Source: Macrostomum hystrix (taxonomy: Eukaryota; Platyhelminthes; Macrostomidae). From it: 64,000 nucleotides of DNA. A program made the translations under genes and the position numbers. The stretch spans positions 10,431,001 through 10,495,000 of the forward strand of contig CATNEN010000001.1 in NCBI GenBank assembly GCA_950097015.1. The letters run 5' to 3'. Positions 40,163-51,595 of the stretch are shown one piece after another. The notes under the pieces are model-generated. The model worked only from the letters and a program-made list of their open reading frames with translations. It had not been told where the DNA came from and did not search any database. Within the stretch, counting starts at the first letter, position 1, and each line of letters begins with the position of its first letter.

Positions 40163-42222
40163 GAAAATAAGGTGCACTGTCGGATGAGGAAATGGGAATA
40201 ATGTGTGGTATCGGATGAGGAAATGGGAATAAGATGTGGTATCGGATGAGGAAATGGGAATAAGGTGTGGTATCGGATGAGTAAATGGGAATAAGATGTG
40301 GTATCGGATGAGAAAATGGGAATAAGGTGTGGTATCGGATGAGTAAATGGGAATAAGATGTGGTATCAGATGAGGAAATGGGAATAAGATGTGGTATCAG
40401 ATGAGGAAATGGGAATAAGATGTGGTATCAGATGAGGAAATGGAAATAAGATGTGGTATCAGATGAGGAAATGGGAATAAGATGTGGTATCAGATGAGGA
40501 AATGGGAATAAGATGTGGTATCGGATGAGTAAATGGGAATAAGATGTGGTATCGGATGAGGAAATGGGAATAAGATGTGGTATCAGATGAGGAAATGGAA
40601 ATAAGATGTGGTATCAGATGAGGAAATGGGAATAAGATGTGGTATCGGATGAGTAAATGGGAATAAGATGTGGTATCCGATGAGTAAATGGGAATAAGGT
40701 GTGGTATCGGATGAGGAAATGGGAATAAGATGTGGTATAGGATGAGGAAATGGGAATAAGGTGTGGTATCGGATGAGGAAATGGGAATAAGGTGTAGTAT
40801 CGGATGAGGAAATGGGAATAAGGTGTGGTATCGGATGAGGAAATGGGAATAAGGTGTGGTATCGGATGAGGAAATGGGAATAATGTGTGGTATCGGATGA
40901 GGAAATGGGAATAAGGTGTGGTATCGGATGAGGAAATGGGAATAATGTGTGGTATCGGATGAGGAAATGGGAATGAGGTGTGGTATCGGATGAGAAAATG
41001 GGAATAATGTGTGGTATCGGATGAGGAAATGGGAATAAGGTGTGGTATCGGATGAGAAAATGGGAATAAGGTGCACTGTCGGATGAGGAAATGGGAATAA
41101 GGTGTGGTATCGGATGAGTAAATGGGAATAAGGTGTGGTATCGGATGAGGAAATGGGAATAAGATGTGGTATCGGATGAGAAAATGGGAATAAGATGTGG
41201 TATCGGATGAGTAAATGGGAATAAGGTGTGGTATTGGATGAGGAAATGGGAATAAGGTGTGGTATCAGATGAGTAAATGGGAATAAGGTGTGGTATCGGA
41301 TGAGGAAATGGGAATAAGGTGTGGTATTGGATGAGGAAATGGGAATAAGGTGTGGTATTGGATGAGGAAATGGGAATAAGGTGTGGTATCGGATGAGGAA
41401 ATGGGAATAAGGTGTGGTATCGGATGAGTAAATGGGAATAAGGTGTGGTATCGGATGAGGAAATGGGAATGAGGTGTGGTATCGGATGAGTAAATGGGAA
41501 TAAGGTGTGGTATCGGATGAGGAAATGGGAATAAGGTGTGGTATCGGATGAGTAAATGGGAATAAGGTGTGGTATCGGATGAGGAAATGGGAATAAGGTG
41601 TGGTATCGGATGAGTAAATGGGAATAAGGTGTGGTATCGGATGAGAAAATGGGAATAAGATGTGGTATCGGATGAGGAAATGGGAATAAGATGTGGTATC
41701 GGATGAGTAAATGGGAATAAGGTGTGGTATTGGATGAGGAAATGGGAATAAGGTGTGGTATCGGATGAGGAAATGGGAATAAGGTGTGGTATCGGATGAG
41801 TAAATGGGAATAAGGTGTGGTATCGGATGAGGAAATGGGAATGAGGTGTGGTATCGGATGAGTAAATGGGAATAAGGTGTGGTATCGGATGAGGAAATGA
41901 GAATAAGATGTGGTATTGGATGAGGAAATGGGAATAAGGTGTGGTATCGGATGAGGAAATGGGAATAAGATGTGGTATCAGATGAGGAAATGGGAATAAG
42001 ATGTGGTATCAGATGAGGAAATGGGAATAAGATGTGGTATCAGATGAGGAAATGGGAATAAGATGTGGTATCAGATGAGGAAATGGGAATAAGGTGTGGT
42101 ATCGGATGAGTAAATGGGAATAAGATGTGGTATCGGATGAGAAAATGGGGAAATAAGGTGTGGTATACCACAATAAGAGGTGTGGTGTCCGATGAGGAAA
42201 TGGGAATAAGGTGTGGTGTTTG
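40163..42222. repeat. 31-bp minisatellite, ~66 units
   Basis: Units contain GGATGAGGAAATGGGAATAA and GGTGTGGTATC, with variants A/G in GATGTGG and G/T/A in GAGGAAA. Because 31 is not a multiple of three, the reverse-strand frame repeats every three units (31 residues), which explains the long open frames. The same unit forms the array at 46.5-47.2 kb. Confidence 0.95.
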
Positions 42223-42224
42223 AT

Positions 42225-43250
42225 CAAAAAGCATTTACTTCTAAAGTAAAATTATAATATTAGAAACGCAGGAGTGCAAGCACGAAATTCAAACTTTCAA
42301 ATGCCCTTCAAATCCTTTCTAGCGGACAAAATTTTCGTTATAAAATATCGGATTTATCGTATGAACTTTTTTGTTTTTTTCTATGAGCTTGATTTGAAAG
42401 TGATAAATTGATAAATAAAATGCTTGTGCAAGTGATAAATTTTTTGAAATTGTCCTACGCGTTTTTATGAGCTATTACTTCCTCAAAGGATTTTCGGAAG
42501 CAAGTCAAGCAACAAATTTACGTACCGTCAGTCTCACCACGGCGCCCTTAATACCTTCGTGATCGGGTGCTTGACTACAAGCGGATCCTAGGACTTTAAA
42601 TAAATTCTTTAAACCACGTCATGCTTGGGCATTAGTTGACGGGGAGGGTTACAGCTGTGGCCAGGAGCAGCTGTTTTGACTGCCACGTCTCCACGCGATA
42701 TTCATTTCGCTCTCTGATCCCATTCCAAGCTGTTGTGGGCCCTTGAACTGGCTGAAACAGCGAATCGCATTGAATAAAGAACAACTGAGCTGGGAAGGGA
42801 AGCGTTCGTCGTTCACAATTTTCACATCGGCGACTTAGCCACTAGGCGCTAGCTACAATTCCAGAAGTTGGAGGGCGGTGTTGACGATTTGCGCTGCTGA
42901 CTACCCGAGAATAAGGCTTTCAATCATGCATAAACGAGCAGTGCAATTCTGTTTTTCCGTTTCGTTTCTGCTAGCCAAGTTCCCCAGGCTGAGCACTCAC
43001 AGCGTCTGAACTCAACTTGACGTCTGGGCTTTCATATCCGGGTGGCTGGGCATGGAACAGCGGCCAAAGCAGATAATGCCGTTTGCGTTTTTAAAAGTTT
43101 TTGCGCGCAGTTTTTTTGCCCAATCATGCCAATGTTAATGTGACTGTCGCAGACTAAGCACTGAGCACTCTATGAGCACTACGTGAGAAACTTCAGAGCC
43201 TAGGGCTTCCAACACATGGCAAAAAGCTGAACTCTTACAGCTGAATTTGG
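42225..43250. other. Unit junction, no gene recognised
   Basis: Between the 31-bp array of unit A and the MMP fragment of unit C. Mixed composition, moderately GC-rich at 42530-43080, with no long open frame, exon or transposon end recognised. Confidence 0.4.
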
Positions 43251-43439
43251 AAATTCAATGGGCAGCGTCCTCTCTGCTCTCTCCCGCTCTCTCTCCCTCT
43301 CTCCCTCTCTCCCTCTCTCCCTCTCTCCCTCTCTCCCTCTCTCCCTCTCTCCCTCTCTCCCTCTCTACTTCTCTCCCTCTCTCCCTCGCATTCGCCCATC
43401 ATTCGCTACATATCGGCTACCACCCCGCTTCCGTCGCAG

Positions 43440-43865
43440 GCTCCAAATATTTCGTTTTGGACAGCTCAACCGGCCGTCTCATCGGGAGGCCGGCGGACAT
43501 TGCAGCGGACTTCAGTCCGAAGCCTGGCCGCGGCCTTGGCTGGCAGATTCCCAGCCCGATTGAGGCGGCCTACTATGACCAGGACAGGCGGCTGGCGGTC
43601 TTCATCGCCAGAGAATGGGTGAGCAGCTGCTCGATACTCGCAAACCAAAATTTGAGAAATAATCTCAACGATCACTATTAGTAGCGTTGATGCAAACTTC
43701 ATTCTCGAGTGATTCAGTTCAGATTCAACACCGTTCTCCTTTGTCCAGGCACTCGAGTACGACCTCGAGGACCCGAGCGGAGCATTGCGCAAGCACAACT
43801 GCTGCGAGAGGCGACTCAAACTGTCCCACATGTTCCCGCAGCCTTCCAGCATTCGGCAGTCGCTG
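43440..43865 (+). pseudogene. Partial copy of MMP exons 5 and 6 (unit C), truncated
   Basis: Exon 5 (43440-43618) is complete with both splice sites; exon 6 starts at 43749 after CTTTGTCCAG but homology ends at about 43865, in the CAGTCGCTG segment, where Gypsy sequence begins on the opposite strand. With no upstream exons it cannot encode a protease. Confidence 0.85.
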
Positions 43866-44735
43866 ACTAGATGTTGCTCGAAGGTAGCAGAGTGCACGAT
43901 GACGTCGTCAATGTACGCCATTGCCTCATGCTGCGGTACGCCTGCCAATACCAGGTTCATCAGGCGAGAGAAAGTGCTTGGTGCGCCCTTCAGCCCAAAT
44001 GGCATCACATTCCATTGCAGCAAACCGACTCCAGGGACAGCATATGCGGTGTACGGTTTGCAAGCTTCGCGCATAGGCACCTGGTGGTACCCGCTGCGGA
44101 GATCTAGGGTGGTGAAGTAGGATGACCTGTGCAACGATGCCAGCAGTTCGTCAATGCGCGGCAATGGCGTGACCTCTGACACGCTTCGCTCGTTGAGCTC
44201 CCGGTAGTCGATACAGACCCGTAGGGAGCCATCCTTCTTCTTTACCAACACCAGCGGCGAGCAGTAACGGCTGACCTTGCTAATCTCCAACCAATCCCTG
44301 GCCATCTGCTGCACCTCCTCGAGGTAGGCCTGAGGAATCCTCCGCGGCGCCGACTTCACGGGCCGGGGGTCGGTCAGCGTGATCTCATGTTGGACCACGG
44401 CGGTGACCGTCAAGTCTTCCTCCTGATCGGCGAACAGGTCGGCGTTGGCTCGCAACAGGTCGTCCAGCTGCACTTTCTGCTCCGCCGTCAGCTGGGGTCC
44501 CACTTCCACCTTTTCCACTCCGTTGAGGAACCCCGCAGGGTCGCAATCACACTCTGCATCTATCGCCCTAACCGCGGCTCGAGGCGGACTGCCCACTGAG
44601 GATGCACAGCTCTGGTACACCGAAGTGTCCTCTGGGGTCGGACTCAATCGCTCGCTCTCGATCTCATGCACGACGCGGTTGGCCTCCTCGGACCTTCTTT
44701 GCTCAACCACAGTGTTCTCTGGGGTCCAATCCTGC
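43866..44735 (-). mobile_element. Ty3/Gypsy retrotransposon pol fragment (reverse transcriptase N-terminal half)
   Basis: The reverse strand reads a linker with acidic and Pro-rich sequence and then a reverse transcriptase fingers/palm region: RYCSPLVLVKKKDGS, CIDYRELN, FTTLDLRSGYHQ, MPFGLKGAPSTF, and the catalytic YIDD (of YIDDVIVHS), ending a few residues later at 43866. Protease, RNase H, integrase and LTRs are absent. The frame runs on without a stop into the antisense of the MMP fragment and, at its N-terminal side, into the 24-bp minisatellite; both joins are accidental. Confidence 0.9.
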
Positions 44736-46071
44736 TGATGATACATGTGGCTGACATGCTGATGATGCATGTGGCTGACATGCTGATGATGCATGTGGCT
44801 GACATGCTGATGATGCATGTGGCTGACATGCTGATGATGCATGTGGCTGACATGCTGATGATGCATGTGGCTGACATGCTGATGATACATGTGGCTGACA
44901 TGCTGATGATACATGTGGCTGACATGCTGATGATGCATGTGGCTGACATGCTGATGATACATGTGGCTGACATGCTGATGATACATGTGGCTGACATGCT
45001 GATGATACATGTGGTTGACATGCTGATGATACATGTGGCTGACATGCTGATGATGCATGTGGCTGACATGCTGATGATGCATGTGGCTGACATGCTGATG
45101 ATGCATGTGGCTGACATGCTGATGATGCATGTGGCTGACATGCTGATGATACATGTGGCTGACATGCTGATGATACATGTGGCTGACATGCTGATGATAC
45201 ATGTGGCTGACATGCTGATGATACATGTGGCTGACATGCTGATGATGCATGTGGCTGACATGCTGATGATACATGTGGCTGACATGCTGATGATGCATGT
45301 GGCTGACATGCTGATGATACATGTGGCTGACATGCTGATGATGCATGTGGCTGACATGCTGATGATACATGTGGCTGACATGCTGATGATGCATGTGGCT
45401 GACATGCTGATGATGCATGTGGTTGACAAGCTGATGATACATGTGGTTGACATGCTGATGATACATGTGGCTGACATGCTGATGATACATGTGGCTGACA
45501 TGCTGATGATGCATGTGGCTGACATGCTGATGATACATGTGGTTGACATGCTGATGATACATGTGGCTGACATGCTGATGATACATGTGGTTGACATGCT
45601 GATGATGCATGTGGCTGACATGCTGATGATACATGTGGTTGACATGCTGATGATGCATGTGGCTGACATGCTGATGATACATGTGGTTGACATGCTGATG
45701 ATACATGTGGCTGACATGCTGATGATACATGTGGTTGACATGCTGATGATGCATGTGGCTGACATGCTGATGATACATGTGGTTGACATGCTGATGATGC
45801 ATGTGGCTGACATGCTGTTGATACATGTGGCTGACATGCTGATGATGCATGTGGCTGACATGCTGATGATGCATGTGGATGACATGCTGATGATACATGT
45901 GGCTGACATGCTGATGATGCATGTGGCTGACATGCTGATGATACATGTGGCTGACATGCTGATGATGCATGTGGCTGACATGCTGATGATGCATGTGGCT
46001 GACATGCTGATGATGCATGTGGCTGACATGCTGATGATACATGTGGCTGACATGCTGATGATGCATGTGGT
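44728..46071. repeat. 24-bp minisatellite, ~56 units
   Basis: Units of the type GATGATGCATGTGGCTGACA plus TGCT, varying GCATG/ACATG and GGCTG/GGTTG. All units are 24 bp, so frames stay open: the strand in frame with the Gypsy fragment encodes a His-rich octapeptide HQHVSHMH or HQHVSHMY. The array replaces the 5' part of the retrotransposon. Confidence 0.95.
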
Positions 46072-46075
46072 TCCT

Positions 46076-46230
46076 GCCATAATTCCTATGGCAGTTCTAT
46101 TGCTCACATGAACTGCGTGCAGCAGTTGGTAAAATTTATAGTCCACTTTCCGATAATAAGAACTGTCAAAGATACCGGAGCATCGAAAACATGATAGATG
46201 ACTCACATCGCTGCTCTGAGCTTGATCCAC
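46076..46230 (-). pseudogene. Relic of family exon 1 and leader (unit C)
   Basis: Nearly matches the exon 1 region of member B: the stretch 46207-46230 reads DQAQSSD before the donor GTGAGT, but the start codon is GTG instead of ATG, and homology ends immediately upstream of it. The intron-side sequence (CATGATAGATGACTCAC and on) is also shared with member B. Exon 2 is missing. Confidence 0.75.
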
Positions 46231-46523
46231 CTTTTCTACGATTTCTAGAGTTTGTCAGAACTTCGTAAATAGCTATGCATCCTATAGTACATTTTGGACG
46301 AAAGGGGAACTTTAACACTGCTCTGTACAGTCTCCATGTTCTCGCATTTCTCAAAAGGGAACTTGCCATGAGTGTACTTTCAGAGTCTATTGTTCTTGGA
46401 AAGGGGAACTGCGTTGCCTATACGTGATCCAACAGTACTCAAATTCTTACCCCATCGAGTCGCTATTGGCAACCAATTCATTCTCTCCACGGTGTCTATA
46501 ATATTGAAAAATAATATAATTGT

Positions 46524-47165
46524 GAATAAGGTGTGGTAGCGGATGAGAAAATGGGAATGAGGTGTGGTATCGGATGAGGAAATGGGAATAAGATGTGGTA
46601 TCAGATGAGGAAATGGGAATAAGGTGTGGTATCGGATGAGAAAATGGGAATAAGATGTGGTATCAGATGAGAAAATGGGAATAAGATGTGGTATCAGATG
46701 AGGAAATGGGAATAAGGTGTGGTATCGGATGAGAAAATGGGAATGATTTGTGGTATCGGATGAGAAAATGGGAATAAGATGTGGTATCGGATGAGAAAAT
46801 GGGAATAAGGTGTGGTATCGGATGAGAAAATGGGAATGAGGTGTGGTATCGGATGAGAAAATGGGAATAAGATGTGGTATCGGATGAGGAAATGGGAATA
46901 AGATGTGGTATCGGATGAGGAAATGGGAATAAGATGTGGTATCGGATGAGAAAATGGGAATAAGATGTGGTATCGGATGAGAAAATGGGAATAAGGTGTG
47001 GTATCGGATGAGAAAATGGGAATGAGGTGTGGTATCGGATGAGAAAATGGGAATAAGATGTGGTATCGGATGAGGAAATGGGAATAAGATGTGGTATCGG
47101 ATGAGGAAATGGGAATAAGATGTGGTATCGGATGAGGAAATGGGAATAAGGTGTGGTATCGGATG
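46524..47165. repeat. 31-bp minisatellite, ~21 units (second array)
   Basis: Same unit as 40163-42222, with GAGAAAATGGG variants more frequent. Its position upstream of the unit C exon 1 relic parallels the array upstream of member A. Confidence 0.95.
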
Positions 47166-47721
47166 GCATGTGGATGGGATCACATGTGACCCTCCCCAAG
47201 TTAAAGCGTGCCTTGCATGGCAACCAATTCAACTAGCAATGATTCGTGTGCAACTAGAGGGCTGCAACCCCTGAATTCTATTGTCAAAAACTATCAGAAA
47301 TACTTGAGTTACTGACAAACTCCCTCCTGGAGAGGGTGGGAAATCACCAGTATTATCAGGGCTTGTGATTCGCAGTTACTCACGGCTCCCCAGCAGCTCA
47401 CGGCCAGCGGCACGAAGCTCGCAGTCGCCTCACGGTTGATGGAAGAAGCTGGTGATGGGCTGAAAATGATGTTGAAAACAGGGAATGGAATTCGTAGGGT
47501 ATGAGTTGTGCAGGGAATTAAGAGGACGTTGGAGCAACACACCTTTGGGTTATTGGACAGTGAAACGACAGAAGGAGAATGCAATGCAATTACATTCGCA
47601 TTACTAGTAATGCATTCCTACTACTGAGCTGGTTAAAAATAATGAAGATGGGATCAGTTTAAGATGGGATCAAATAAGATGAGGGAAGGGACACGGATAA
47701 CATCAGAGGAAAATTACTCAC
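47166..47721. other. Unassigned DNA with one exon-like relic
   Basis: On the minus strand about 47384-47460 resembles the exon-like sequence at 47722-47833 (DCELRAAGRELLGS versus DCELIATACELLVS before a GTGAGT donor) but has an in-frame TGA, so it is probably a decayed duplicate. Nothing else recognised. Confidence 0.3.
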
Positions 47722-47833
47722 TGCTCACAAGCAGCTCACAGGCAGTGGCAATGAGTTCGCAATCGTTTATTGGGTTTCTTGCAGAAGCTGCCAGCGTGCT
47801 CAAGCTGTCCAGGAGGGCTTGAAGCAGTTGCAT
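47722..47833 (-). CDS. Possible orphan first exon, unknown protein
   Basis: The minus strand reads ATG and 36 further codons (MQLLQALLDSLSTLAA..., INDCELIATACELLVS), amphipathic helix-like, ending in phase 1 at donor A|GTGAGT (47721-47716). A diverged second copy with the same donor lies 340 bp downstream. No continuing exon could be found in the neighbouring DNA, and no family is recognised. Confidence 0.2.
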
Positions 47834-48609
47834 TGAGTTTTCTCTGAGTAGTTACAGCTCAGCTTTCAGTTTTCAGTCAGTTGAGGAAGGCGGGCATTTT
47901 GTCCTGGAGTCTGCTGTGTTGAGTTGCCCTTAGCAACCATGCGCCCTAACTCTGACTTGTACGCTTTAACTGAGTACTTAAGAGGAGGTGGAGGAGCTAC
48001 TGACATCCTGCACCAGCTAACTGCATAGCAAGTAAGAGAGCGCGCATCCTCAGCAGTCACAGGGCATTGTGCTCAATTCCCATTGTTATGGCCTGGTCTG
48101 GGAGCTTCTCTCTCTCCACCTCCCTGCCATCTATCTGCCTCATTGTGCAAATGCTCAAGTTATGAAATTATCAGTTCTACAGGCAAAAAAACAGCTAAAA
48201 CATTCACTCTTTCTACCTCCTATCTATCAGAACATCTTTTCAACAGCCAGTTTTATGATCATCTCGAGTCTCTGGGTCTCTACAAGGGCATGCTGAGACT
48301 AGGGCTGAGTTGACGAGGCCTGGTGTTGTGGTGTTGAGTAGTTTTCTAGATGAAGTACAGACGATGCAAGAAGATCCTGAATGAGGTCAATGTTTGCACC
48401 TGCAACCTGAAAAGTGTTTGCTAACAAAGACTTTGCTAACAAAGAGCCAGTCACTGTGTCCCTCTGTGATCACGCCTTTCATGACAAGTTAGTGCTTCAA
48501 TTTCATTGTTTGTACTAAAAGCGGTCCTAGAAGTTAAGACTCTTGGTCTCAGTCACATAGCCAGTGTGGCAGCACTGGCCACAATCGTCTTTGGTAGGAC
48601 AGTCTACCC
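47834..48609. other. Intergenic DNA left of unit B
   Basis: No gene recognised; two short overlapping frames near 48.07-48.31 kb have no supporting features. Confidence 0.4.
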
Positions 48610-48705
48610 ATCTCAGCAGTCAGCTGGAGTGTCAGTGCAGTCAGCTGCATTGTCAGTGCAGTCAGCTGCATTGTCAGTGCAGTCAGCTAGAGTGTCAGTG
48701 CTCCC
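48610..48705. repeat. 21-bp tandem repeat, ~4 units
   Basis: Units of CAGTCAGCTGCATTGTCAGT plus G, ending directly at the point where homology to MMP intron 4 begins (CTCCCTCTCATTCGCCC). Confidence 0.8.
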
Positions 48706-48759
48706 TCTCATTCGCCCATCATTCGCTACATATCGGCTACCACCCCGCTTCCGTCGCAG

Positions 48760-49476
48760 GCTCCAAATATTTCGTCTTGGACAGCTCAACCGGCCGTCTC
48801 ATCGGCAGGCCGGCGGACATTGTAGCGGACTTCAGTCCGAAGCCTGGCCGCGGCCTTGGCTGGCAGATTCCCAGCCCGATTGAGGCGGCCTACTATGACC
48901 AGGACAGGCGGCTGGCGGTCTTCATTGCCAGAGAATGGGTGAGCAGCTGCTCGATACTCGCAAACCAATATTTGAGAAATAATCTCAACTATCACTATTA
49001 GTAGTGTCGATGCAAATTTCATTCTCGAGTGATTCAGTTCAGATTCAACACCGTTCTCCTTTGTCCAGGCATTCGAGTACGACCTCGTGCACCCGAGCGG
49101 AGCATTGCGCAAGCACAACTGCTGCGAGAGGCGGCTCAAACTGTCCCACATGTTCCCGCAGCCTTCCAGCAGTCGGCAGTCGCTGCCGTCTCGCCTGGAC
49201 GCTGCCTACTATCGGCTGAGCGACTTCGCCGTGTTCCTCATCTCCGGCAGCGACTTCTGGCGCTACGGAGCTGTCAATCAAACTGACAGCGACTTCGACT
49301 TTGAGTCCGAGCAGATGAGCAATGCCACCATGGGCGACTCTCCTGCGCCAACCGTTGAGAACCCTGAGCAGTCCAGAGTCCTGAGCTACGGTGGCAAAGT
49401 GTTTCATCAGTGGAGAAATCTGTGCGCCGTGGCGGACTCCAAGTGCGACCTGAACAGACAGGTGAAGCGGCAATGA
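48760..49476 (+). pseudogene. Orphan copy of MMP exons 5 and 6 (unit B), intact splice sites and frame
   Basis: Exon 5 at 48760-48938 and exon 6 at 49069-49476 match the MMP exons with a handful of substitutions; acceptor, donor and stop codon are kept and no frame break is seen. There is no signal, pro- or catalytic exon in front. It encodes only part of a hemopexin domain, and could serve as alternative 3' exons if transcription of the MMP gene reads through 14 kb (inference), otherwise it is a dead fragment. Confidence 0.85.
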
Positions 49477-49625
49477 ACTGCAGAATGTGGCAACTTACCT
49501 GAGACCTACCTCGTCAACTAGTTAGTGATTTCATACTTTCGTCATTGTCTCGTTTCACCTTTGAAATTCTCCTTTTTGGAGACTGTTCTCAACTGTTCTC
49601 ATATGCGTTTCACAACTCGTTGCTA

Positions 49626-50200
49626 AGATAAAGAATTCATCTGTCAGATAAAGGATTCATCTGTCAGATAAAGGATTCATCTGTCAGATAAAGGATTCAT
49701 CTGTCGGATAAAGCATTCATCTGTCAGATAAAGGATTCATCTGTCAGATAAAGGATTCATCTGTCAGATAAAGGATTCATCTGTCAGATAAAGGATTCAG
49801 CTGTCAGATAAAGGATTCATCTGTCAGATAAAGGATTCATCTGTATGATAAAGGATTAATCTGTCAGATTAAGGACTCATCTGTCAGATATAGGATTCAT
49901 CTGTCAGATAAAGGATTCATCTGTCAGATAAAGGATTCATCTGTCAGATAACGGATTCATCTGTCAGATAAAGGATTCATCTGTATGATAAAGGATTAAT
50001 CTGTCAGATTAAGGACTCATCTGTCAGATAAAGGATTCATCTGTCAGATAAAGGATTCATCTGTCAGATAAAGGATTCATCTGTCAGATAACGGATTCAT
50101 CTGTCAGATAAAGGATTCATCTGTCAGATAACGGATTCATCTGTCAGATAAAGGATTCATCTGTCAGATAAAGGATTCATCTGTCAGGTAAAGGATTCAT
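49626..50200. repeat. 20-bp minisatellite, ~29 units (unit B)
   Basis: Same GGATTCATCTGTCAGATAAA unit as unit A. Variant units (GTATGATAAAGGATTAAT next to AGATTAAGGACTCAT) recur as a block, at about 49835 and 49980, showing internal duplication of several units at a time. Confidence 0.95.
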
Positions 50201-50912
50201 GTTTGAAAACGGCTTGATTTTTGCATTCAGTTTTTTCTCATGAAAGTCATTTTTTCTCGAAAACACGGCCCTTAAAAGCCGAAGTCCGACTGTTTTTGGA
50301 ATTTGTTTCGCTGAAAAAAATCGCAGTTTTTATCACATCAAATATAAACAAATTGTTGAGGCAGATTAGCCTACAAAGCAAATTTTAGTTTAAACGACCC
50401 CTAAATCATGTTTGTCTGCGAGTACTTGGACCTCATTTCTGGCATTTTATGCACCTATTTATATTCCTGTACTAGTCTGTTTTCTCTGTATTCTTAGAAA
50501 CCTGCCCATTGATTTCGCCAATCCACAATGAACGAGACCTTCTTACCTTCTTAAGCTTGAATAAATGAGCACAGCTGTTTTTAAATAGGTAGTGAGTAAA
50601 TAGTTTCACTAAACTGAGTATATTTTACTCAAACAATCAAAAGTCAGCCAGCCAACACGATTTGTCAATCAAAATCTAATAGAAAAACCAAGATCAATGA
50701 AGGATAAAGATAAATAGGGCCGAATAGCAAAGTAGTGGACACTCGAATAAATATTTGTTTAACGAAACACAAACCAGTGCGTGCATAAGAAATGTCATGT
50801 TTTCAATATTTCATTCTGAATAAAGAAGTAGGACATGCCAAGTACCGTAGGCACTACTCATGATAAATATTCGGCGACTCGCCAGTAGCAGAAGTAACAA
50901 ATTAGAAAAAAT

Positions 50913-51185
50913 TAAAAGGGAGACTGTTGCCTAGTGGTTATTCCACAGGGCTTCTGGGCAAGAGGTCCGCAGTTCGATTCTCAGACAAAGGGAGGAGTTT
51001 GTGTATCTAACTCTCTATATAACTCTCTAATTGCTTCACCCAGCTGTAGCATTAGTGTGAGCATTGGCTGGTGTAGAAACTTTGGTGGTTTGTTGGCTTC
51101 CACAGTCCATGGACTGACCAAATGTACGCAGCACTTGGCTACAACGCTCAATAGCTGCGGCTGTGACTGCCTGTACATCTGGACC
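50913..51185 (+). mobile_element. tRNA-derived SINE, family 1 (unit B)
   Basis: Orthologous to the unit A insertion at 35927, carried along by the segmental duplication, with B box AGTTCGATTCTC. Confidence 0.7.
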
Positions 51186-51589
51186 GATGGGATAGGTGTC
51201 AATTTGTGGGTTTTAACTTTGAAAAGGTCTTCACAAAATAAACGAATGGAGAAACTACTAAATAAAATGAAAAAATGAAGACACCACCACATTATACATA
51301 GATGAAAAGAAGTAAGAAAACAAGAAAGCTTTACTATTCTAGGCTTTTTTCTTCCGAAAACCGCATGGACAGTAAATTATTCGAAATTTGATATTTGGGG
51401 CAATGAATTATTGTTATACTTTTAAAGTACGCTCCTAATTGCAAGAAAAAGCAAGTAAACAGTACGTTAAAACTCAACAGTTTAACCGACCTAAGCGCCA
51501 ACATAAACGTGAACGAAAACTACACTTATCGGCTAAGTCTATAATTTCTTGAAACTATAAAATGTCTCAATTTTTTACTTATAACGTAC

Positions 51590-51595
51590 TTTATT
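51590..51595 (-). terminator. Polyadenylation signal of family member B
   Basis: AATAAA on the minus strand overlapping the stop codon (TGAATAAA). A signal so close implies a very short 3' UTR or use of a further signal downstream. Confidence 0.4.

Noticed and set aside
43466-46066. 866-codon frame joining His-rich repeats, reverse transcriptase and MMP antisense
   Set aside because: Only the middle part is a real retrotransposon remnant; the ends are a minisatellite and the antisense strand of an MMP exon.
44644-46230. 528-codon frame starting at the exon 1 relic and reading through the 24-bp array
   Set aside because: It reads a donor site and intron through, and the periodic array in a frame unrelated to pol; its start codon is GTG.
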